DNA from: Halobacteria archaeon AArc-dxtr1 | Lineage (GTDB): Archaea > Halobacteriota > Halobacteria > Halobacteriales > Natrialbaceae | NCBI GenBank assembly: GCA_025517425.1 | Contig: JAOPJY010000001.1 | Coordinates: 1,350,217-1,414,216 of the forward strand | Length of the DNA stretch: 64,000 bases | Reading direction: 5' to 3' | In this document: piece by piece, positions 58,159 through 64,000 of the stretch | Layout: each line of letters opens with the position of its first letter | Position numbering within the stretch: the stretch's first letter is position 1 | Notes under the pieces: generated by a model | Seen by the model: only the letters and a program-made list of their open reading frames with translations | Told to the model about the DNA's origin: nothing | The model's database searches: none | Program-made: the position numbers and the translations under genes

Positions 58159-59199
58159 ATGCCACCGGCCATCGAGACGACGGACCTCGTCAAGGAGTAC
58201 GGGGAGTTGCGGGCCTTACAGGAGCTGTCCCTGACCGTCGAGGAAGGCGAGTTCTTCGGCCTGCTCGGACCCAACGGTGCGGGCAAGACCACGTTCATCA
58301 ACACGCTGGTCGGACTCGTGCGCAAGACCGGCGGCGAGGCGCGCGTGTTCGGCCACGACGTCGAGAGCGAGTACCAACAGGCCCGAGACGCGATCGGCCT
58401 CGCGCCCCAGGAGTTCAACGTCGACCGATTCTTTCCGATCAAGGAGGTACTGATGCACAAGGCTGGCTACCACGGCGTCTCCGAGGACGAGGCCGAACGC
58501 CGGGCCGAAGAGGTGTTAAAACGGGTCGGGATCTACGACAAGCGCCACGAGCGCTTCGACTGGCTCTCCGGCGGGATGAAGCGCCGGCTGTTGCTCGCGC
58601 GGGCGCTCGTGACCGATCCCGATCTGCTCATCCTGGACGAGCCGACGGCGGGCGTCGACGTCCAGTTGCGCCACGACCTCTGGGAGCTCGTCACCGAACT
58701 CAACGAGGAGGGAACGACGATCCTGCTGACGACTCACTACATCGAGGAGGCAGAACGCCTCTGTGACCGCGTCGCGATCATGAACGAGGGGCGGAAGGTG
58801 ACCGTCGCGACGCCGGACGAACTGAAAACGCGCGGGACAGATACGATCTCGGTCCGGCTGGAATCGTCGATTACGTCGTCTGCAACAGCCGATCTCGAGG
58901 ACGATCTGGGCGCCTACGCCCACGGAGTGTCGACGGCGGCCGACGGCCGCCTCGAGGTCCGCGTCGACGACGGCGGCTCGACTGCGCCACAGCTACTCCA
59001 CGATCTGGAGGCCGCAGGCTACGAGATCGCAGACCTCGAAATCTCGCGGACCTCGCTCGAGGAGATCTTCGTCGACCTGACCAAAAGCGAGGACCGGACG
59101 GTGACGCGGTCGTCGGCCGGAACCGCTGGAGACGGCGAAGAGGAGAGCGCGCCAGCGGACGACTCAGTTGCCGAGCGCGAGCAGGAGGGGGTCGCCTGA
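58159..59199 (+). CDS. ABC-2 transporter ATP-binding protein
   Basis: This 346-residue ATPase has Walker A GPNGAGKTTFINTLVG (about 39-54), Q-loop LAPQEFNVDRFF, signature WLSGGMKRRLLLARAL, Walker B LLILDEPTAGVD and H-loop TTHYIEEAE. The C-terminal 100 residues form an accessory domain with an acidic tail. Start MPPAIETTDLVKEYG is preferred; an ATG at 58141 would add six residues. The permease gene starts at its stop codon (TGATG), so the pair is an operon. Cargo unknown; DrrA-like drug or glycolipid export is typical. Confidence 0.92.
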   Translation: MPPAIETTDLVKEYGELRALQELSLTVEEGEFFGLLGPNGAGKTTFINTLVGLVRKTGGEARVFGHDVESEYQQARDAIGLAPQEFNVDRFFPIKEVLMHKAGYHGVSEDEAERRAEEVLKRVGIYDKRHERFDWLSGGMKRRLLLARALVTDPDLLILDEPTAGVDVQLRHDLWELVTELNEEGTTILLTTHYIEEAERLCDRVAIMNEGRKVTVATPDELKTRGTDTISVRLESSITSSATADLEDDLGAYAHGVSTAADGRLEVRVDDGGSTAPQLLHDLEAAGYEIADLEISRTSLEEIFVDLTKSEDRTVTRSSAGTAGDGEEESAPADDSVAEREQEGVA

Positions 59200-59996
59200 T
59201 GCTCTCGGTCGGCTTCCGGACGCTGTTCCGCCGGGAAGTGCTGCGATTCGTCCGTCGCCCGAAGAACACGTTCATGCCGCCGGCGATCACAAACGTGCTC
59301 TACTTCGCCGTCTTCGGGCTCATCCTGGGCGGTCGGATCGACGAACCCGTCGAGGGAATCGGCTACATTCTCTTTCTGGTTCCCGGGCTCGTGGTACTGG
59401 GAACGATCTCGAACTCCTTCGAGAACGCCTCCTTCTCGATCTTCCACGGCCGCTGGAACGAGTACATCCACGAGACGCTGACCTCGCCGCTGTCGTACGT
59501 CGAGATGGTCGTCGCCTACGTCGCCGCCAGCGCGGTTCGCGGACTGATCGTCGGCGTCATCATCGCGCTGATCGGTCGACTGTTCGTCCCGATCAGCATC
59601 GAGAACGGACTCTTCCTGGTGGCGACGATGGTCGTCATCGCGGCGCTGTTCGCAGCGTTTGGAATCATCGGCGGCCTCGTCGCCCGCGACTTCGACGACC
59701 TGACGGTGATGAACCAGTTCATCCTCCGACCGCTGGTCTTCTTCGGTGCGGTGTTTTACTCGCTGACGATGCTGCCGACGACCTGGCAGTACGTCTCGCT
59801 GCTGAACCCGATGGTCTATATGGTCGACAGCGTCCGGTACGGGTTACTGGGACACTCAGATATGTTCGAGGTGGCGCCGGCGGCGGTCGCCGACGTCGCC
59901 CCGTTGCTCTCGCTTGCAGTTCTGACGGGACTGACGCTGGTCGTGCTCGCGATCGACGTCTACTTGTTCAAGACGGGCTACGGGCTGACAGACTGA
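59199..59996 (+). CDS. ABC-2 type transporter permease
   Basis: This 265-residue protein has six helices of the ABC-2/DrrB type. It starts MLSVGFRTLFRREVLRFVRR, typical of the cytosolic N-terminus before helix 1, with FENASFSIFHGRWNEYIHETLTSPLS (in part) and MNQFILRPLVFFGAVFYSLTMLP in the middle; the latter is the conserved family segment. The start overlaps the ATPase stop by one base. Directly downstream lies a truncated kinase fragment. Confidence 0.92.
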   Translation: MLSVGFRTLFRREVLRFVRRPKNTFMPPAITNVLYFAVFGLILGGRIDEPVEGIGYILFLVPGLVVLGTISNSFENASFSIFHGRWNEYIHETLTSPLSYVEMVVAYVAASAVRGLIVGVIIALIGRLFVPISIENGLFLVATMVVIAALFAAFGIIGGLVARDFDDLTVMNQFILRPLVFFGAVFYSLTMLPTTWQYVSLLNPMVYMVDSVRYGLLGHSDMFEVAPAAVADVAPLLSLAVLTGLTLVVLAIDVYLFKTGYGLTD

Positions 59997-59997
59997 G

Positions 59998-60213
59998 TTC
60001 GAACTCGACGAGACCGAGCCGGTCGAACGCGACGTGATCACCGGCGACGACGAGATTACCGAGCTGCGCCACGGTAGCGGGCTCGGCCTCTGGCTCGTCA
60101 AGTGGACGGTCGAGACCTTCGGCGGGGAACTCTCGTTCGTCCGCAGCCGAGCCGGCGGAAGTCGGGTGCAGATACGGCTTCGGCGTTGCCAAGACGACGC
60201 GTCGTGTCTCTGA
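59998..60213 (+). pseudogene. Truncated sensor histidine kinase, C-terminal fragment
   Basis: The frame from 59998 reads 71 codons to TGA at 60211-60213 with no suitable start. It contains ERDVITGDDEITELRHGSG, then LGLWLVKWTVETFGGELSFV: the G2 box and last strand of a haloarchaeal HATPase domain. The H box, N box and sensor domains are absent; the sequence abuts the permease stop codon, so the 5' part was deleted. It should be inactive. The reading frame is still open, so loss was recent or constrained by chance. Confidence 0.8.
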
Positions 60214-60292
60214 ATCCATACGGTGGGCAAAGACCGTGAATCGACATCGCAAAGAGCAACTGTTTTGATCGTCGTCCCTCCCACAGTCAGGT

Positions 60293-61030
60293 ATGGGAAC
60301 TGACGACGAACGTGACAACTCGACGTGCGTAGACGGCGACGGCGGCGTTCTCGCCGAGTTACTCTCGGGCAACGAACGCCACATCGACGGCCTCGAAACG
60401 GATTATTTTGCAGCGGTACAGACTGGCCAGCACCCAGACGTCGTCACGGTTTGCTGTTCTGACTCTCGGGTACCCCAGGAGCGAATGTGGGGCACAGACG
60501 AGCCGGGAACTGTCTTCACCCCGAGCAATATCGGCAATCAGGTCTGGGACGACGATGACGGCGAGCGGATCGTCGATGGCGGCATGCTGTACCCAATCCA
60601 CCACGCCGGAACTGACGCCGCAGTCGTCGTCGGTCACACAGGGTGTGGAGCGGTTACGGCGGCCTATCAGGTGGCGACCGGTGGGGATCGACCGGGACCC
60701 CGCGGCGTCGACAAGTGGGTCGACATGCTGGTTCCGGTCGTCGAAGACGGACTGGAGAGCGAACTGGTCGACGCGGACGCGCCCGTCGGCGAGGTCGTCA
60801 ACCAGCTCGTCGAGTACAACGTCGACCGGCAGGCGCAGTTCCTCCGTGACTCCGACGATATCCCCGAAGACGTCTCTGTCTACGGCTTCGTCTACGACTT
60901 CCAGGGCGTCTACGGCGAAGAGCACGGACGGGCGTACCTGGTCAACGCAAACGGCGAGACCGATCCGGAGGCGATCGCAGCTGCGATTCCCGACGAGTTC
61001 GAAGGCGCGGTTCGGAGCCTGCTGTACTGA
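60293..61030 (+). CDS. Beta-carbonic anhydrase
   Basis: This 245-residue enzyme interconverts CO2 and bicarbonate. Zinc ligands and partners are visible: Cys55, Asp57 and Arg59 in CSDSRVP, and His115 and Cys118 in GHTGCGA. The long insertion (GGDRPGPRGVDKWVDMLVPV) and C-terminal VYGFVYDFQGVYG fit the family. It has no signal peptide, so it is cytoplasmic. Promoter-like CTGTTTTGATC lies about 30 bases before the start. It is monocistronic. Confidence 0.94.
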   Translation: MGTDDERDNSTCVDGDGGVLAELLSGNERHIDGLETDYFAAVQTGQHPDVVTVCCSDSRVPQERMWGTDEPGTVFTPSNIGNQVWDDDDGERIVDGGMLYPIHHAGTDAAVVVGHTGCGAVTAAYQVATGGDRPGPRGVDKWVDMLVPVVEDGLESELVDADAPVGEVVNQLVEYNVDRQAQFLRDSDDIPEDVSVYGFVYDFQGVYGEEHGRAYLVNANGETDPEAIAAAIPDEFEGAVRSLLY

Positions 61031-61103
61031 TCGGGGTCGAACAGGCGTCGTCGCAGGAGCGTGTGGCGGTAAGCCTTTGCACGCCCGCTTCGAACGTCGG
61101 TAT

Positions 61104-61322
61104 ATGCGCTCGCTGTTCGACTCGGATCGGCAGTTCTACGCGATCGTCGGAGCGGCGACGATCGCCATCTTCGTGCTCGCACTCGTTGGTATCGCCGTCG
61201 TCGGTCCCGCAGGAGTGGGAACTCGCGAACTCGTCGGACTCGTTGCAGGCTTTATCGTGTTCATGTTCGTCTTCTTTATCTCGTACGCGATCAGACGGCT
61301 CGAAGACGCTGAGAACGTCTGA
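61104..61322 (+). CDS. Small two-helix membrane protein
   Basis: This 72-residue protein, MRSLFDSDRQFYAIVGAAT at its start, has helices AIVGAATIAIFVLALVGIAVVG and LVGLVAGFIVFMFVFFISYAI, ending RRLEDAENV. No known family. It lies between carbonic anhydrase and the cold-shock gene, all on the plus strand. Typical Asp/Glu end and normal codon use support it. Confidence 0.68.
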   Translation: MRSLFDSDRQFYAIVGAATIAIFVLALVGIAVVGPAGVGTRELVGLVAGFIVFMFVFFISYAIRRLEDAENV

Positions 61323-61402
61323 GGAAGCGGTTTTCCGCGCATTCTGATACGCCGACGAGAGTCACAAGGGTTATCAGTACCGAGCACCTCGATTCACAGG
61401 CA

Positions 61403-61597
61403 ATGGCGAAAGGAACCGTTGATTTCTTCAACGACACTGGCGGCTACGGATTCATCGAGACTGAGGACGCGGACGACGACGTGTTCTTCCACATGGAAGA
61501 CATCGGCGGCCCGGACCTTGAGGAAGGACAGGAGCTCGAGTTCGACATCGAGCAGGCCCCCAAGGGCCCACGCGCGACGAACGTCGAGCGCCTGTAA
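61403..61597 (+). CDS. cspA: Cold-shock domain protein
   Basis: This 64-residue nucleic-acid-binding protein is a single cold-shock domain: KGTVDFFNDTGGYGFIETED (RNP1 region), VFFHMEDIGG (RNP2), and GQELEFDIEQAPKGPRATNVERL. It binds single-stranded RNA or DNA and may act as an RNA chaperone. A TATA-like GGTTATC lies about 30 bases ahead of the start. Such short Csps are common in haloarchaea. Confidence 0.95.
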   Translation: MAKGTVDFFNDTGGYGFIETEDADDDVFFHMEDIGGPDLEEGQELEFDIEQAPKGPRATNVERL

Positions 61598-61738
61598 GGC
61601 GGATTCGTAAACGGTATCGACTCTTGACTGCAGCACTTTACACCTTCTAGCGACAGCACTGTCGGTAGTCACTGACTCTCCGCACAGCGCGCGCCCGACT
61701 CCGAACCGCTCAAGTACGCGACGCCGTTACCTACGCCC

Positions 61739-63805
61739 GTGTCGAAGCAGGTCCAGGATGTCGAGACGATCTTCTGTCACCAGGTCGGCGACGACTACCT
61801 CGTCGTCGTCCGACGGGACGGCACGCGGCTGTTCCGGGCGAAGCTCGGTCTCACCGAGACGGACGCGGGGCCGCGTCCGGCGAAGTTCCGGCTCAAGCGT
61901 GGGTCGAGCGAGGAGCCGCGCCAGCCCGACGAGTTCGTCGAACTCGCGCGCCGAGCGAAGCGGATTCGGCTCTCAGAGCAGACGTCGCCGTCGGCGCGTC
62001 GGCGATTTACCGAGATGCTGGCGGGGTACCAACTCGAGGAGAAGGCAAAGACCGTCCGGACCTGCCGGTACTGTGCCTCCGCAGGTCGATACTCGCCGGT
62101 GACGACCGATACGGCGGTCAAAGACGATGCAGACTGGATCTGCCAGGAGTGTGCGACTCAGGAGCTAGAGCGCCAGCTCTCCTACGCTGGGGGTGGGACG
62201 GTAACCGGCGCCGCCAAGGAGCGGTTAGAGGAGCTGATGCTTGAGGTCCAGGACTTAGAGCGAATCGTCAACCTGCTCAAGGGCCGACTCGATCCCGATT
62301 TAACGAAGTTCGATACCATCTCGGCGACGACCGACGAGGTCGATCCCGTTCGGGTCGACAGCCTCGACCTACACCCCGACCTCCAGGGACTGCTCGAGGA
62401 TCGGTTCGAGACCCTGCTGCCGGTCCAGAGCCTCGCGGCTGAGAACGGGCTGTTCGACGGCGACGACCAACTCGTTGTTTCCGCGACCGCGACCGGAAAG
62501 ACGCTGGTCGGGGAGATGACGGGGATCGACAGAGTGCTGAACGGAGAAGGGAAGATGCTCTTTCTCGTCCCGCTGGTCGCGCTTGCGAACCAGAAGTACG
62601 AGGACTTCAAAGAGGAGTACGGCCACCTCGTCGACGTCTCGATTCGCGTGGGTGCAAGCCGGATCGCAGACTCGGGAAACCAGTTCGATCCGAACGCTGA
62701 CGTGATCGTCGGCACCTATGAGGGGATCGACCACGCCCTGCGGACGGGCAAGGAGATGGGCGATATCGGAACCGTCGTCATCGACGAAGTGCACACGCTA
62801 AAAGAGGACGAGCGGGGTCACCGGCTGGACGGGCTGATCTCGCGGTTGAAGTACACGTGCGAGCAGCGCGCCGCGCGTCGCGACGGCTACGATGGTGCCC
62901 AGTGGATCTACCTCTCGGCGACCGTCGGCAACCCCGAGCAGCTCACAGAAGCGTTGGAGGCAACGCTAGTCGAGTTCGAGGAGCGGCCGATTCCCATCGA
63001 GCGCCACGTCACGTTCGCGGACGGCCAGGAGAAGGTACGGGTAGCGAACAAGCTGGTCAGACGCGAGTTCGACACGGAGTCCTCGAAGGGGTATCGGGGC
63101 CAGACGATCATCTTCACGAACTCTCGCAGACGGTGTCACGAAATTTCGCGAAAGCTCGAGTACTCGGCCGCACCGTACCACGCCGGACTCGACTACAAGC
63201 GCCGCAAGCGCGTCGAGAAGCAGTTCGCAGACCAGGACTTAGCAGCCGTCGTGACGACCGCCGCGCTCGCGGCCGGCGTCGATTTCCCGGCCTCACAGGT
63301 CGTTTTCGACTCGCTGGCGATGGGGATCGAATGGCTCTCGGTTCAGGAGTTTCATCAGATGCTCGGGCGCGCAGGCCGGCCGGACTACCACGACGAGGGG
63401 AAGGTGTACGTCTTAGTCGAGCCCGACTGTTCGTACCACAACTCGATGGAGATGACCGAAGACGAGGTCGCGTTCAAGCTCCTGAAGGGGGAGATGGAAT
63501 CGGTAATGACCTACTACGACGAGGGAGCCGCAGTCGAGGAGACGCTCGCGAACGTCACCGTCGGCGGAAAGGCCGCAAAGCAGCTCAACGACCGGATGCT
63601 CGGCGACGTGCCGACGAAACACGCCGTCGGCAAGCTGTTGCAGTACGACTTCATCGACGGCTTCGAGCCGACGCCGCTGGGACGGGTCATCACCGAGCAC
63701 TTCTTAGATCCCGGCGCGGCGTTTACCCTGCTCGACGGGATTCGAAAAGACGCCCACCCGAACGAACTGGTCGCGGACATCGAACTCCGAGACACGGAGC
63801 TGTAA
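61739..63805 (+). CDS. Superfamily 2 DEAD/DEAH-box helicase
   Basis: This 688-residue helicase starts with GTG (VSKQVQDVETIF). The N-terminal domain has a zinc motif CRYC...CQEC (about residues 110-145). A helical linker precedes Walker A SATATGKT (about 246-253), DEVH at 349-352, YLSATVGN, and motifs V-VI in the second RecA domain (TTAALAAGVDFPASQVVFD; FHQMLGRAGRPDYHDEG). It resembles archaeal Hel308-like/Ski2-like enzymes, but a Cys-containing N-domain suggests a different subgroup. It probably acts in DNA repair or RNA turnover. Confidence 0.92.
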   Translation: MSKQVQDVETIFCHQVGDDYLVVVRRDGTRLFRAKLGLTETDAGPRPAKFRLKRGSSEEPRQPDEFVELARRAKRIRLSEQTSPSARRRFTEMLAGYQLEEKAKTVRTCRYCASAGRYSPVTTDTAVKDDADWICQECATQELERQLSYAGGGTVTGAAKERLEELMLEVQDLERIVNLLKGRLDPDLTKFDTISATTDEVDPVRVDSLDLHPDLQGLLEDRFETLLPVQSLAAENGLFDGDDQLVVSATATGKTLVGEMTGIDRVLNGEGKMLFLVPLVALANQKYEDFKEEYGHLVDVSIRVGASRIADSGNQFDPNADVIVGTYEGIDHALRTGKEMGDIGTVVIDEVHTLKEDERGHRLDGLISRLKYTCEQRAARRDGYDGAQWIYLSATVGNPEQLTEALEATLVEFEERPIPIERHVTFADGQEKVRVANKLVRREFDTESSKGYRGQTIIFTNSRRRCHEISRKLEYSAAPYHAGLDYKRRKRVEKQFADQDLAAVVTTAALAAGVDFPASQVVFDSLAMGIEWLSVQEFHQMLGRAGRPDYHDEGKVYVLVEPDCSYHNSMEMTEDEVAFKLLKGEMESVMTYYDEGAAVEETLANVTVGGKAAKQLNDRMLGDVPTKHAVGKLLQYDFIDGFEPTPLGRVITEHFLDPGAAFTLLDGIRKDAHPNELVADIELRDTEL

Positions 63806-63834
63806 ACCCGTCGAGTCGGGTGAGCCCCACCGCG

Positions 63835-64000
63835 TCAGAAGGCGACGCCGAACACCGACAGGACGACGACGAGCACGGCACCCGGCAGTCCCCCGAGTGC
63901 GACGATCGCCAGCGCGAGCGGACCCACGGAAAGCGAGATACCGAGGAGCCACTGCGCGAGAAACAGGCCCAGTAAGCCGACGGCAGCGTTGACGATGAGC
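63835..64000 (-). CDS. BofA-like membrane protein, C-terminal part (cut by window edge)
   Basis: The last 54 codons and stop are present; the gene continues past 64000. It has two hydrophobic helices (IVNAAVGLLGLFLAQWLLG and ALAIVALGGLPGAVLVVVLS) and ends FGVAF. The LIVNAAVGL and GGLPGALLV-type segments match haloarchaeal proteins annotated as pro-sigmaK processing inhibitor BofA family. Archaea have no sigma factors, so the function must differ. Confidence 0.7.
   Translation of the reverse strand, partial: LIVNAAVGLLGLFLAQWLLGISLSVGPLALAIVALGGLPGAVLVVVLSVFGVAF

Noticed and set aside
1-64000. CRISPR arrays, rRNA genes and insertion sequences
   Set aside because: No evenly spaced repeats, rRNA-like sequence or transposase-like frame was seen anywhere in the window.

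Overview
The window comes from a halophilic archaeon (class Halobacteria). The proteins are strongly acidic and rich in Asp and Glu. Secreted proteins carry Tat-type RR signals with lipoboxes, and one ends in a PGF-CTERM tail. Several genes are hallmarks of the group: diphthine synthase, the NAD-dependent glucose-6-phosphate dehydrogenase Azf, the plant-type halobacterial ferredoxin, halocyanin and HTH families of the DUF7344 kind. Many promoters put a TATA-like box about 25-30 bases before the start codon, as expected for leaderless archaeal messages. The species cannot be told from the sequence alone.

Left part (1-21.4 kb), mostly housekeeping on both strands. It holds a metal ABC uptake operon (permease cut by the window edge, ATPase, Tat lipoprotein) with a DtxR-family regulator. 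The operon and the regulator share an inverted-repeat operator at the same distance from their start codons. Then come dphB, a LeuB-type dehydrogenase, a TatD hydrolase / TIM-barrel isomerase / UbiA prenyltransferase operon that recalls part of the bacterial ebo cluster, a YhhQ transporter, an M29 aminopeptidase, azf, mptD, a creatininase-family enzyme, an ABC exporter and a DUF192 protein. tRNA-Val and tRNA-Phe follow, each trailed by a hairpin and a decayed copy of its own 3' end. A CBS protein with a ribosome-hibernation-like tail and glycerol dehydrogenase close this part.

Middle part (21.6-55 kb), which looks like an energy and stress island. Two complete, paralogous ba3-type cytochrome oxidase operons lie about 24 kb apart in opposite orientation. 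One has a halocyanin upstream, the other a CcoI/FixI-like copper P-type ATPase beside it. Between them are a two-domain universal stress protein fused to a 2Fe-2S ferredoxin, a b-heme ferric-reductase-like membrane protein, a P2A cation ATPase, an ABC-2 exporter with tandem paralogous permeases, a DUF2267 protein, two more double-domain stress proteins, a flavin-binding PPOX protein, and a carbohydrate set: ADP-dependent phosphofructokinase, archaeal class I aldolase, PEP synthase, a sugar nucleotidyltransferase and a TreT-like glycosyltransferase. ADP-dependent PFK with PEP synthase would form an AMP-linked glycolysis like that of Thermococcales. The content suggests low-oxygen or energy-stress physiology, but that is inference.

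Right part (55-64 kb): an EamA transporter, a Tat-exported GH5 glycosidase anchored through PGF-CTERM, a cupin, an ABC-2 exporter followed by a truncated histidine-kinase tail, a beta-carbonic anhydrase, a small membrane protein, a cold-shock protein, a large DEAD/DEAH helicase, and the end of a BofA-like membrane protein cut by the window edge. No CRISPR array, transposase, integrase or rRNA was seen.
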